NCBI RefSeq assembly: GCF_014648695.1 | Contig: NZ_BMRP01000006.1 | Location: forward strand, 63,494 to 124,243 | Origin: Streptomyces albospinus | Lineage (GTDB): Bacteria > Actinomycetota > Actinomycetes > Streptomycetales > Streptomycetaceae | Reading direction: 5' to 3' | DNA length: 60,750 nucleotides | Shown: positions 49,015 to 57,385 of the stretch, piece after piece | How positions within the stretch are numbered: the first letter of the stretch is position 1 | Layout: every line of letters begins with the position of its first letter | Program-made: the position numbers and the translations under genes | The notes under the pieces: generated by a model | Seen by the model: only the letters and a program-made list of their open reading frames with translations | Databases searched by the model: none | Told to the model about the DNA's origin: nothing

Positions 49015-49312
49015 GATCTCCTCCGTCGGGGTTGTCGGAACCGGCGTGCTATCTACCCCGCGTATCCCGCCCGTCACCCCGGGGATTCTTTCCGGCCAGA
49101 AAATCCGCCGCCCCCGAATGACCGGCCGGGGAATGCAGGAACGCCCGTGCGGCAGGCCGGACCGCATTCCGATCCGGGGTTCACCACCGCAAATCCATCG
49201 GCGATTTGACGCAAAAACTCCGGTGCTCCGGAGATTCGCTCTTGACGCTGCCGCCCCCACTGCCTCACTTTTGCTCGGGTGTCTCCCACGTCCCCTATCG
49301 AAGGGTTTGCAC
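49015..49312. promoter_or_regulatory. 298-bp divergent promoter region, importer and amidinotransferase
   Basis: AT content is higher than around it. TTGACG at 49242-49247 is a possible -35 for the amidinotransferase with a weak -10 near 49265. No clear inverted repeat longer than 6 bp was found. Confidence 0.4.
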
Positions 49313-50476
49313 GTGACTGAGTACGGCACGACGGCCGCAGATCCGGCCACCCGGCCGCTGAAGGTCAACTCCTGGAACGGCTGGGACCCGCTGCGGCATG
49401 TCGTCGTCGGACGCGCCGACAACACGGTCGTACAGGCCCCCGAACCAGCCGTCCAGCGGGACTTCCCCGACGACGGCTTCCCGCTGGGCACCTACGGGCC
49501 GATGCCGGCCGACATGACCGCCGAGGCCAACGAACAGCTGGACAACTTCGCCGAGTTGCTGCGCCGCCGCGGCATCCGCGTCGACCGCCCCACCCCCGTC
49601 GACTTCTCTCAGCAGGTCGGCACGCCCGACTGGACGCAGGAGTCGATGTCCGGCTGCATGCCGCCGCGCGACCTGCTGCTGACCGTCGGCAACGAGATCC
49701 TCGAAGCGACCATGTCGTACCGCAGCCGCTGGTTCGAGTACCTCTGCTACCGGCCCATCCTCCAGCGCCTCTTCGACACCGACGAGAACATGCGCTGGGA
49801 GGCGGCGCCCAAACCGCGGCTGACCGACGCCTCCTACAAGCCCGGCTTCTGGGACACCTACCACACCCTCGGTACCGAGGAGCAGCTGGCGCGGGTGCGC
49901 GACTACGACCTGGTGCTGACCGAGGCCGAGCCGCTGTTCGACGCGGCCGACATCGCGCGCTTCGGCAAGGACCTGTTCGTCCAGCTGTCGTTCGTCACCA
50001 ACCGCAGCGGATACCGGTGGCTCAAGCGCCACTTCCCCGACTTCCGGGTGCACGCGGTGACCTCCACCAACACCCACCCGCTGCACATCGACGCCACCTG
50101 GGTGCCGCTCCGCCCCGGACTGGTGCTGCACTGCGGTGAGCGGCTGGCGGACGCCGAGCTGATGGAGTTCTTCCGCCGCAACGACTGGGAGATCATCGAG
50201 GCGGTGCAGCCGGCCAGTTGGGAGCACCAGCCGAGGCTGTCGTACTGCAGCCCGTGGCTCGCCGGCAACATGCTCAACCTCGACCCGAACACCCTGTGCA
50301 TCGAGGAGAAGGAAGTGCCGCTGGCCGACCAGCTCTCCTCGTACGGCTTCGAGATCGTGCCGGTGCCGTTCCGCGCGGTCGGCCCGTTCGGCGGCGGACT
50401 GCACTGCGCGACCTTCGACATCGAACGCGACGGGACGTTGGAGGACTACTTCCCGCACCGCTACGGACGGTACTGA
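49313..50476 (+). CDS. Amidinotransferase (glycine/inosamine-phosphate type, StrB1-like)
   Basis: A 387-aa guanidino-group transferase moving the amidino group of arginine to an amine. The pentein-fold catalytic residues are visible: HPLHIDATWVPLRPG (His and Asp) and FGGGLHCATFDIERDG with nucleophile Cys365. The start KVNSWNGWDPLRHVVVGRAD is the family N-terminus. GTG 49313 has GAAGGG upstream. The family includes arginine:glycine amidinotransferase and streptomycin StrB enzymes; the sugar context favours an amino-sugar or cyclitol acceptor, but glycine or another amine cannot be excluded. Confidence 0.93.
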   Translation: MTEYGTTAADPATRPLKVNSWNGWDPLRHVVVGRADNTVVQAPEPAVQRDFPDDGFPLGTYGPMPADMTAEANEQLDNFAELLRRRGIRVDRPTPVDFSQQVGTPDWTQESMSGCMPPRDLLLTVGNEILEATMSYRSRWFEYLCYRPILQRLFDTDENMRWEAAPKPRLTDASYKPGFWDTYHTLGTEEQLARVRDYDLVLTEAEPLFDAADIARFGKDLFVQLSFVTNRSGYRWLKRHFPDFRVHAVTSTNTHPLHIDATWVPLRPGLVLHCGERLADAELMEFFRRNDWEIIEAVQPASWEHQPRLSYCSPWLAGNMLNLDPNTLCIEEKEVPLADQLSSYGFEIVPVPFRAVGPFGGGLHCATFDIERDGTLEDYFPHRYGRY

Positions 50477-50481
50477 CGCCG

Positions 50482-51216
50482 GTGCCGGACGACCGCGGGA
50501 ACACCGTCCGGGGCGGCATCCGGGCCGTGATCCTCGACTTCTACGGCACCCTGGTGCGGCTGGTCGAACCGCTGCCGCCCAGCCACCGGTCGCTGTTCGC
50601 CCGCCGGGGCCTGACCGAGGCCGCCGAAAGGTGGGGCAGCCAGTGGGCGGTCGGGCCCCGGGACGGCGAGCAGCACACCGCCCACTCCGTCAGCGAACAG
50701 GCCTACCGCGCCTGGGAGGTGGACCGGCTGCGGCGCCGGGCGCGGGACTGCGGTGTCCCCGAACCGGCGGCCGGCGAACTCGCCGTGGAGCTCGACCGGG
50801 CGATGAAGGACCTCCGGCTGGCGCTCTTCGACGACGTACGGGACGCGCTGGCGGAGCTGCGCGCCCGGGGCCTGCACGTGGCGGTCTGCTCCAACTGGTA
50901 CTGGGACCTGGACCGCGCCATCGAGGACGTCGGCCTGGCCGGGCTGGTGGACACCGCGGTCACCTCGGCCCGCGCCGGCGCCCGCAAACCGCATCCGCTG
51001 ATCTACCGGGCGGTGCTGGAGCAGTGCCAAGTCACCGCGGGGCAGGCGCTGTTCGTCGGGGACATGTGGGAACCGGACGTCGCGGGCCCGCTGGCGTACG
51101 GGATGCGGGCCGCGCATCTGTGGCGGGCCGACCGGGCCGTCGAGGGGGCGGCCCCGCCGCTGCCGGACGGGGCCGTGCGGATCTCCTCGCTGGCCGCGCT
51201 CAGCGGTCTGGTGTAG
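50482..51216 (+). CDS. HAD-superfamily hydrolase (DxYGT type)
   Basis: A 244-aa HAD hydrolase. Motif I is DFYGTL (Asp19): the usual second Asp of phosphatases (DxD) is Tyr, as in L-2-haloacid dehalogenases. Motif II Ser/Thr (VCSNWYWDL), motif III Lys (ARKPHPLIY) and motif IV (FVGDMWEPDVAGPLAYG) are present. GTG 50482 lies 5 bp after the amidinotransferase stop. Either a phosphatase working without the second Asp or a non-phosphatase HAD; its tail overlaps the next, convergent gene by 17 bp. Confidence 0.9.
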   Translation: MPDDRGNTVRGGIRAVILDFYGTLVRLVEPLPPSHRSLFARRGLTEAAERWGSQWAVGPRDGEQHTAHSVSEQAYRAWEVDRLRRRARDCGVPEPAAGELAVELDRAMKDLRLALFDDVRDALAELRARGLHVAVCSNWYWDLDRAIEDVGLAGLVDTAVTSARAGARKPHPLIYRAVLEQCQVTAGQALFVGDMWEPDVAGPLAYGMRAAHLWRADRAVEGAAPPLPDGAVRISSLAALSGLV

Positions 51217-52690
51217 CCGGGCCGGCCAGCCGGTCCAGCACGTTCCGGGTCACCCGGACGACCCCGGGGTCCAGTTCACGGCCGCAGACCACCGGCCAGT
51301 CGGTGGTCCCGGCCGTGAACACCGTGCCCCCGGCGGTGTAGAGCCCCATCGTGGCGGCGCGCGGGGAGGTGATCGCCCCCTCGCGCTCCGGGCAGTTCCA
51401 GTGCCCCCATTTCAGGTGGTGAAAGTCGTCGTGCACCGGATCCAGGAGGTAGATCCCCAGGATGAGGAAGGACTCCGGAGTGCCGTCCACCCCGGTGGCG
51501 CGGGCCACGCCGTCCGCGTCCGTGGCGAAGGCCGCGCCATCGCACTCGTAGCCGATCAGCGCGGTCCCGGCGCCCAGGGCGTCCTGGGTACCGCCGTCCG
51601 AGCCGTCCCGCAGGCCGGTCCCCTCGTAGACCCAGTGGTCGGCGTGCTGCACCCGGTACCCCTCGCGGGGCCGGTCGCCGGGCCAGTCCCCCGGCCACAT
51701 CCCGCCGTTGCGGAAGCTGACGCCGGTGAGCGCGTTTTCCGGCTCCCCGACCCCGTCCGGCGGCGCCGGCCACCACAGGTCGGTCGCCGGAAGATGCGGG
51801 TACTCCGTGCCGACATGGTGGTCGGTGTCCGAGACGAACGCGCTGTTGCCGTCCACCGGATGCACCCGCCACCAGCAGGTGTTGGCGCTGAAGAACGCCA
51901 CGTTCCCGCCGCCGCGCACGAACTCCGCCGCATGGGCGCGCATCGCCGCGCTCCAGTACTCGTCGTGCCCGACGCTCAGCAGCAGCCGGTAGGGGGAGAG
52001 CAGCCCCGGCTCCTCGTGGAGGTCGAGGTCGGTGCAGTACTCGACCTCGTAACCGCTGCGTTCCAGCCAGGCGATGAACGGGGCGTCCCAGTAGGCGAGG
52101 TCGTTGACGCCGCCGGGCCGGTGCAGGCTGAGCTGATGGCCGCGGGGCCGGTCGGCGCCCCCCTCCTGATAGACGGGGTGGTCGTAGAGGCTGGCGGCCC
52201 GCCGGACGTCGGCGCGGTCCCCGCAGTTGTAGGCGTGCCGGGTGTACGTCGACTTCTTGTACAGAATGCGGGCTCCGCTCGCACCGGGATGCCGCGGCCG
52301 GACGACGAAGAACTCCCGGCCGAAACCCGCGATCCCCGCATCGGCCGGCAGCGGAACGTCCCGGGCCCGGCGCTCCGCCCCCTCGGCACTCCCCTCCTCC
52401 TCGGCACTCCCCTCCTCCTCGACGAACCGGGCGAGATAGATCCCCGGCGGCCAGTCGGCGGGAATTCCGTGCTCGTACGGCGGCCAGTCCCAGTCCACGG
52501 CCGGGGAGGCATGCTCCGGGACGCCGTCCGGATGCGGCGGCGGAGCGGCCGGGACGCCCGGATACGGGCCGGTCTCCGCCATGAAGGAGAGTTCCCGTCC
52601 CAACCGGTAGAAACGGACCCGGAATTCTCCGGCATCCGTCGACACATGAAACTTGAGACGCCGTCCGGCTATCACACTCTCACGATCCAT
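51200..52690 (-). CDS. N,N-dimethylformamidase beta-subunit-like protein
   Basis: A 496-aa protein with the large-subunit fold of DMFase and related proteins: FFVVRPRHPGASGARILYKKSTYTRHAYN, LLLSVGHDEYWSAAMRAHAAEFVRGGGNVAFFSANTCWWRV, and C-terminal EGAITSPRAATMGLYTAGGTVFTAGTTDW. DMFase hydrolyses an amide bond; whether this protein has that activity is unknown, and no small alpha subunit is seen. ATG 52690 with GAGGG 5 nt upstream is chosen over the in-frame ATG at 52714, which has no ribosome site. Repeat EEEGSAEEEGSAEGAE at about 122-137. Confidence 0.82.
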   Translation of the reverse strand: MDRESVIAGRRLKFHVSTDAGEFRVRFYRLGRELSFMAETGPYPGVPAAPPPHPDGVPEHASPAVDWDWPPYEHGIPADWPPGIYLARFVEEEGSAEEEGSAEGAERRARDVPLPADAGIAGFGREFFVVRPRHPGASGARILYKKSTYTRHAYNCGDRADVRRAASLYDHPVYQEGGADRPRGHQLSLHRPGGVNDLAYWDAPFIAWLERSGYEVEYCTDLDLHEEPGLLSPYRLLLSVGHDEYWSAAMRAHAAEFVRGGGNVAFFSANTCWWRVHPVDGNSAFVSDTDHHVGTEYPHLPATDLWWPAPPDGVGEPENALTGVSFRNGGMWPGDWPGDRPREGYRVQHADHWVYEGTGLRDGSDGGTQDALGAGTALIGYECDGAAFATDADGVARATGVDGTPESFLILGIYLLDPVHDDFHHLKWGHWNCPEREGAITSPRAATMGLYTAGGTVFTAGTTDWPVVCGRELDPGVVRVTRNVLDRLAGPATPDR

Positions 52691-52769
52691 ATATCCCTCG
52701 ATCACCCGCGTCATGCTAGGTGCGGAACCGGTCCGCAACAACGAAAATTCCGGCCAATGGAGGCAGCCA

Positions 52770-53630
52770 ATGGGCAGTGAATTCCGGGCAAGGGAACTGG
52801 TACTGGGCATTGAGGGGCTGGCCCTGCTACGGCATGCGATGGACGCCGACGAGGAATTCATCGCGGCCCGCCTGGCGGAAATCCGCGCTTACGCAGACGG
52901 CACGGCCGCCGCCCTCCCCGACCGCAGGAAGCCGGTCAGCGAACTCGGCGCCGCGGACGGCTACGCCTCCTGGTCCGCCGTCTACGACTCGCTGCCGAGC
53001 TCCTACATCGAGGTCGAGGAGCCGATCCTGCACGGCCTGCTGGACCGCGGCCCGGTCGGCACCGCCCTGGACGCGGCCTGCGGCACCGGCCGCCAGACCG
53101 CCGCCCTGACCGCCCGCGGCTACCGCACCATCGGCGTCGACCAGTCACCCGAAATGCTCGCGCACGCCCAGCGGAAAGTCCCCGCCGCGGAATTCCGCCA
53201 GGGCCGTCTGGAAAAACTCCCGCTGGACGACGACAGCGTCGACCTGGCCGTCTGCTCCCTCGCCCTGACCCATCTCCCGGACCTCTCCGCGGGTATCGGC
53301 GAACTGGCCCGGGTGGTCCGCCCCGGCGGCCGGGTCGTCGTCTCCGACCTGCACCCGTTCGTCATCTCCCTCCAGGGCCAGTGCCTTTTCGTCCACGACA
53401 CCGACCGACTGGCATTCGTCCGCAACCACGTCCACCTCCCCGGCAGCTATCTCTCCGCATTCTCCGCCGCCGGGCTGACCGTACGGGAATGCCACGAACC
53501 GGTCTTCAACGGGCGGCTGGCACCCGGCGGTTACGAGGAATCCGTCGCGGACGCCGCCCGCGCCGCCTGGGAGGGAATCCCCCTGGTCGTCATCTGGGCC
53601 GCCGAAAAGCCCGCACAGGACGCCGCATGA
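52770..53630 (+). CDS. SAM-dependent methyltransferase (class I)
   Basis: A 286-aa Methyltransf_11/25 protein: ALDAACGTGRQTAAL as motif I, TIGVDQSPEMLAHAQRK, then LPLDDDSVDLAVCSLALTHLPD and VRPGGRVVVSDLHPF. ATG 52770 follows GGAGG at 6 nt. Its stop overlaps the acetyltransferase start (ATGA). It is divergent from the DMFase-like gene across 79 bp. In this context it could N- or O-methylate the cluster product. Confidence 0.92.
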   Translation: MGSEFRARELVLGIEGLALLRHAMDADEEFIAARLAEIRAYADGTAAALPDRRKPVSELGAADGYASWSAVYDSLPSSYIEVEEPILHGLLDRGPVGTALDAACGTGRQTAALTARGYRTIGVDQSPEMLAHAQRKVPAAEFRQGRLEKLPLDDDSVDLAVCSLALTHLPDLSAGIGELARVVRPGGRVVVSDLHPFVISLQGQCLFVHDTDRLAFVRNHVHLPGSYLSAFSAAGLTVRECHEPVFNGRLAPGGYEESVADAARAAWEGIPLVVIWAAEKPAQDAA

Positions 53631-54391
53631 CGGCCGCCTTCGTGCACCATTCCGAGCGCCCCGAACTCTGGGACCGCATCAGCAGCGAATTCGCCGGCAT
53701 CGTCCCCGAATACAACCTGCACGGCGACATCAACGCGGGCTTCTGGAACCGGCTCTTCTCCGACTTCGCCGACCACCAGTTCCTCCTCCACGACCCGGAC
53801 ACCGACACCGTCCTCGGCGCCGGCCGCACCCTCCCGCGCACCTGGGACGGCACCCCCGAGGGCCTCGGCACCGGCCTCGACGCATCCATCGAGGCGGCGT
53901 TCCGCGACCACGACGCGGGGGCCGCGCCGGACGCCCTGTGCGCCCTCGGCATCGAGATCCCGCGCGCCCACCAGGGCAAGGGCCACTCCACCCGCCTCCT
54001 CGGGCACATGGCCGACATGGCCCGCGCCGCCGGCCTCTCCCACGTCATCGTCCCGGTCCGCCCCACCTGGAAGGACCGCTACCCCCTCGTCCCCATCGAG
54101 CGCTACGCGTCCTGGACCCGACCCGACGGCGCCCCCTTCGACCCCTGGATCCGCACCCAGGTGCGCCAGGGCGGCACCATCGCCGCCGCCGTGGCGCAGT
54201 CCTCCCGCATCACCGGCACGGTCGCCGAATGGGAGTCCTGGACCGGCCTGGCCTTCCCCGACGACGGCACCTATGTCTTCCCCGGCGGCCTGGACACCCT
54301 CCACATCGACCACACCCGCGACCGGGGCGCGTACTGGGAGCCCTGCGTCTGGATCACCCACGACGTCCGCACACCCACACCCGCCCCTTAG
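53627..54391 (+). CDS. GNAT-family N-acetyltransferase-like protein
   Basis: A 254-aa protein whose middle has the acetyl-CoA signature IPRAHQGKGHSTRLLGHMA (Q-x-x-G-x-G/A loop). The N-terminal half (FVHHSERPELWDRISSEF) and the C-terminal half are less conserved. The ATG at 53627 overlaps the methyltransferase stop (ATGA). Acceptor unknown. Confidence 0.8.
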   Translation: MTAAFVHHSERPELWDRISSEFAGIVPEYNLHGDINAGFWNRLFSDFADHQFLLHDPDTDTVLGAGRTLPRTWDGTPEGLGTGLDASIEAAFRDHDAGAAPDALCALGIEIPRAHQGKGHSTRLLGHMADMARAAGLSHVIVPVRPTWKDRYPLVPIERYASWTRPDGAPFDPWIRTQVRQGGTIAAAVAQSSRITGTVAEWESWTGLAFPDDGTYVFPGGLDTLHIDHTRDRGAYWEPCVWITHDVRTPTPAP

Positions 54392-54786
54392 GACCCACCC
54401 GGCAGGCCATCGCCGGGCCCTGGCGCACGCCCCCAGCAGCAGCCCCCGCCCCGTCGCTCGGGCGGCAGTCCCGCGGGGCCGACCGTGGACGCCGCCGCGG
54501 CCAGGACCGGCGCGCCGGCACCTGCCGCCAGCCGGATCCAGGCCCGCTGCGGCACGTGCCGGCGCGCGGCGTCCCCTGCCTGCCGCCCCGGCGGCAGGCA
54601 GGGGATCCCCAGCTCGTCCGCGAACGCCGCCCCGACCAGCCGCCGCACCCCGCCGCCGGGTCCGCGGGCCGGTGCCGCCGCACCACCTCGCCCCGTCCGC
54701 CCCGGCGAACACCGTCCGGATCCCACCGCCCGCGGACCGGGTGACCGCGCCGCCGGACCGAAGGCGGTACCTCGACCGCATGAAAA
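54392..54786. other. Non-coding region downstream of the acetyltransferase
   Basis: No convincing gene. On the minus strand a partial Pro/Ala/Arg-rich frame resembles coding but lacks recognisable motifs. It contains the long hairpin described at 54572-54605. Confidence 0.55.
54572..54605. terminator. Perfect 15-bp hairpin
   Basis: TCCCCTGCCTGCCGC pairs with GCGGCAGGCAGGGGA around a CCCG loop. Likely a terminator for the methyltransferase-acetyltransferase pair, although it is about 180 bp past the stop. Confidence 0.6.
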
Positions 54787-54817
54787 AAGGGCCCTCGCGT
54801 TTTCCGCAAGGGCCCTT
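54787..54817 (-). terminator. Intrinsic terminator of the tRNA (CAT) gene
   Basis: Stem AAGGGCCCT/AGGGCCCTT with an inner GCG/CGC and TTTTC-type loop; on the minus strand it is followed by TTTTTT. This is a classical rho-independent terminator. Confidence 0.85.
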
Positions 54818-54867
54818 CCTGCCGTGTTCTCACCTGGCCAGATCGTTTCTGCGGTACCAGGCTGCGG

Positions 54868-54941
54868 TGGGGCGGGTGGGACTCGAACCCACGGCCGACG
54901 GATTATGAGTCCGCTGCTCTAACCGGCTGAGCTACCGCCCC
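54868..54941 (-). tRNA. tRNA with CAT anticodon (elongator Met or Ile2)
   Basis: A 74-nt cloverleaf: 7-bp acceptor GGGGCGG/CCGCCCC, TAGCTCAG D-arm, anticodon loop CTCATAA, TpsiC arm GTTCGAGTC, discriminator A. Anticodon CAT. The 1-72 pair is G-C, so it is not the initiator tRNA. Whether the cytidine becomes lysidine (Ile2) or it is Met cannot be told from sequence alone. Confidence 0.9.
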
Positions 54942-55090
54942 CTCACGGCGCGTCGCGCACATTTGTGCGCGCCGTCTGCCGCAGCATAGCCGCTCATACG
55001 ATCTGCTGCCCGTGCGGGCTGCCGTCGGGCGACCTTGCCTGCCCAAAAGGACTTCGGTCACCCGTGGTTCGGTTCCCGGACACAAGAAAA

Positions 55091-55110
55091 AGGACCCCTT
55101 CCGGGGTCCT
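55091..55110 (-). terminator. Intrinsic terminator of the tRNA-Asn genes
   Basis: AGGACCCC-TTCC-GGGGTCCT, 8-bp perfect stem; on the minus strand it is followed by TTTTTCTTGT. Confidence 0.85.
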
Positions 55111-55121
55111 CGTTCTTTCTG

Positions 55122-55194
55122 CTCCCCCGACTGGACTCGAACCAGTAACCCTCCGGTTAACAGCCGAATGCTCTGCCAATTGAGCTACAGGGGA
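55122..55194 (-). tRNA. tRNA-Asn (GTT), copy 1
   Basis: A 73-nt cloverleaf: acceptor TCCCCTG/CGGGGGA with one T-G pair, D-arm TAGCTCAATTGGCAGAGC, anticodon loop CTGTTAA, TpsiC GTTCGAGTC, discriminator G. Anticodon stem TTCGG/CCGGA. Five bases separate it from copy 2. Confidence 0.96.
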
Positions 55195-55199
55195 CCGAG

Positions 55200-55272
55200 C
55201 TCCCCCGACTGGACTCGAACCAGTAACCTGCCGGTTAACAGCCGGCTGCTCTGCCAATTGAGCTACAGGGGA
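55200..55272 (-). tRNA. tRNA-Asn (GTT), copy 2
   Basis: Same sequence as copy 1 except the anticodon stem, GCCGG/CCGGC, with compensating changes on both sides. Transcribed first; both copies probably share a promoter upstream (right) and the terminator at 55091-55110. Confidence 0.96.
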
Positions 55273-55490
55273 TTGCTCTGTGTGCCTCGAATGCATCGCT
55301 GTCCGGGCTTCCGGACGGCGGGCGCTCGCTGCGACACATACATTAGCGCAAGCAGGGGGGTGCTCCGCCAATCGGTATCGCCTCAGGTCGCCGCAGGTGA
55401 TCTCCGGCGCCGGGGGGCAGGTGCGCAGCCCGGCGGTCCGCTGCCTCCCGGCACCGGACGGGGATCGAGCGGCAAGGGAAAGGTGGAGCG

Positions 55491-55790
55491 ATGCGCTACC
55501 GGCTCACGTTCATCGCGGGACTGGCGGTGGGATATGTGCTCGGCACGCGGGCCGGCCGGGAGCGGTACGAGCAGCTGCGGAAGGGCGCGCTGCGGATCGC
55601 GCAGAACCCCGCGGTCCGCAACACCGCCGAGTCCGCCGCGCTGACCGGGCGGCAGACCGCGACCAAGGTGTTCGGGACGGTTTCCGCGAAGGTCGAGGGA
55701 CGGCTGCCCGCTCCGGTCGCCGAGCGGGTGCGGTCGCTGCGCGAGCAGCGCGCGAACGACGAGGACGACTGGGGCACCAGCAACACGTGA
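55491..55790 (+). CDS. YtxH-like small membrane protein
   Basis: A 99-aa protein with an N-terminal hydrophobic helix (LTFIAGLAVGYVLGT) followed by RAGRERYEQLRKGA and an amphipathic C-terminal half, the YtxH layout. ATG 55491 follows AAAGGTGGAG. Role unknown; such proteins are often stress- or envelope-linked. Confidence 0.82.
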   Translation: MRYRLTFIAGLAVGYVLGTRAGRERYEQLRKGALRIAQNPAVRNTAESAALTGRQTATKVFGTVSAKVEGRLPAPVAERVRSLREQRANDEDDWGTSNT

Positions 55791-55869
55791 GGTGCCGGAT
55801 GTGCCCGGGCCCCTGCCGGGCAAACCCTGACTCTCTCCCCATGCGTCCCATGGGGCATCATCTGGGGCC

Positions 55870-57339
55870 ATGGGGATAGTCGCCGGGTTGGACAGTTCGT
55901 CCGAGAGCACACGGATCGTGGTCTGCGATGCGGACACGGGTGCCGTCGTCAGGCAGGGGTACGCACCGCACCCCGTCGAGAAGGGGCCCGAGGTCGATCC
56001 TCAGGCGTGGCTGATCTCACTCGGCGAGGCCGCGGGGAACGGGCTGCTGGAAGGCGTGCAGGCCATCGGGGTCACCGCGCAGCAGCACGGGCTGGTACCG
56101 CTGGACGCCGACGGGAACCTCGTCCGGCCGGCGCTGGTGGGCAACGACAAGCGGGCGCAGAGCGCGGCGGCGGATCTGGTGGATTCGCTGGGCGGTCGGT
56201 CCGCATGGGCGCAGGCCGTGGGGTCGGTGCCGCAGGCGGGGCACCCGGTGACCAAGCTGCGCTGGCTGGCGCGTACCGAGCCGGCGAACGCGGCCCGGAT
56301 CGCGGAGGTCATGCAGCCGCACGACTGGCTGGCCTGGCAGCTGCTGGGCCGGCCGGCGCGGCGGACGACGGACCGGGGCGGGGCCTCGGCGACCGGTTTC
56401 TGGTCGGCGGCGAGCGGTACGTACCGACCGGACCTGGTGGAGTTGGCGCTGGGACATCAGGTGCGGCTCCCGGAGGTGCTGGGCCCGTCGGGCACGGCGG
56501 GTTTCACGCCGGAGGGGCTGCTGATCTCGGCCGGTACCGGCGAGACGATGGCCGCGTCCTTCGGGCTGGGGGTCGGCGTGGGCGACGCGGTGGTGTCGCT
56601 GGGCGCCTCGGGTTCGGTGTTCGGCATCCACGACGAGCCGCTGGCCGATCCGTCCGGGACGATCACCTCGTTCGCGGACGCGACCGGGCGGCATCTGCCG
56701 GTGGTGCACACCACCAACGCGGTGCGGGTGCTGCGCGGTGCGGCGGAGATGCTCGGTACGGATCTTGCGGGGCTGTCCGATCTGGCGCTGAAGTCGTCGC
56801 CGGGCGCGTACGGCATGGTGCTGCTGCCCTATCTGGAGGGCGAGCGGACGCCTCATCTGCCGCACACCGCCGGGTCGTTGCACGGGATGCGCCGGGAGAG
56901 CATGAAGCCGGAGCACCTGGCGCGGGCGGCCGTGGAGGGCATGCTGTGCGGGCTCGCGGACGCGCTGGACGTGCTGCGCGGGCGGGGCGTGGCGATCCGC
57001 CGGGTGTTCCTGCTGGGCGCGGCGGCCGAGCTGGGCGCGGTGCAGGCCGCGGCGCCGGGGCTGTTCGGGGCGCAGGTCGTGGTGCCGCAGCCGGCCGACT
57101 ACGCGGCGCTGGGCGCGGCCCGGCAGGCGGCCTGGGCGTGGAACGCGGCGCACCGCACGGGCACCCCGGCCGCCGGTGGGGACGGCGGGTCGGGGTACGT
57201 GGAGCCTCCGCAGTGGCCGGCGGCGGCGAGCCAGGTCTTCGAGCCGGGCGAGGAGCTGCCGGTCTGGCAGGCCGTGCGCCAGCAGTACGCGGCGGTGCGC
57301 GACGAGGCTCATCCGGGGGCGTTCCAGTGGGAGGGCTGA
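55870..57339 (+). CDS. FGGY-family carbohydrate kinase (xylulokinase-like)
   Basis: A 489-aa sugar kinase. The N-terminal phosphate loop reads GLDSSSESTRIVV (usually GxDxGTTSxK/R), followed by ITAQQHGLVPLD-type block VTAQQHGLVPLDADG and the C-terminal YGMVLLPYLEGERTPHLPHTAGSLHGM, typical of xylulokinase. The Ser for Thr and Arg for Lys changes in the P-loop are conservative. It is a lone gene 79 bp after the YtxH-like gene; no xylose isomerase is near, so the substrate is uncertain. Confidence 0.9.
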   Translation: MGIVAGLDSSSESTRIVVCDADTGAVVRQGYAPHPVEKGPEVDPQAWLISLGEAAGNGLLEGVQAIGVTAQQHGLVPLDADGNLVRPALVGNDKRAQSAAADLVDSLGGRSAWAQAVGSVPQAGHPVTKLRWLARTEPANAARIAEVMQPHDWLAWQLLGRPARRTTDRGGASATGFWSAASGTYRPDLVELALGHQVRLPEVLGPSGTAGFTPEGLLISAGTGETMAASFGLGVGVGDAVVSLGASGSVFGIHDEPLADPSGTITSFADATGRHLPVVHTTNAVRVLRGAAEMLGTDLAGLSDLALKSSPGAYGMVLLPYLEGERTPHLPHTAGSLHGMRRESMKPEHLARAAVEGMLCGLADALDVLRGRGVAIRRVFLLGAAAELGAVQAAAPGLFGAQVVVPQPADYAALGAARQAAWAWNAAHRTGTPAAGGDGGSGYVEPPQWPAAASQVFEPGEELPVWQAVRQQYAAVRDEAHPGAFQWEG

Positions 57340-57385
57340 CCGGACCGCGGCGCTGCCGTACGGGGCGCCTGGGTTCGGCGCGGGC

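Noticed and set aside
54868..54941. tRNA with CAT anticodon as initiator tRNA
   Set aside because: It has a paired G1-C72, whereas bacterial initiator tRNA has a mismatch at 1-72.
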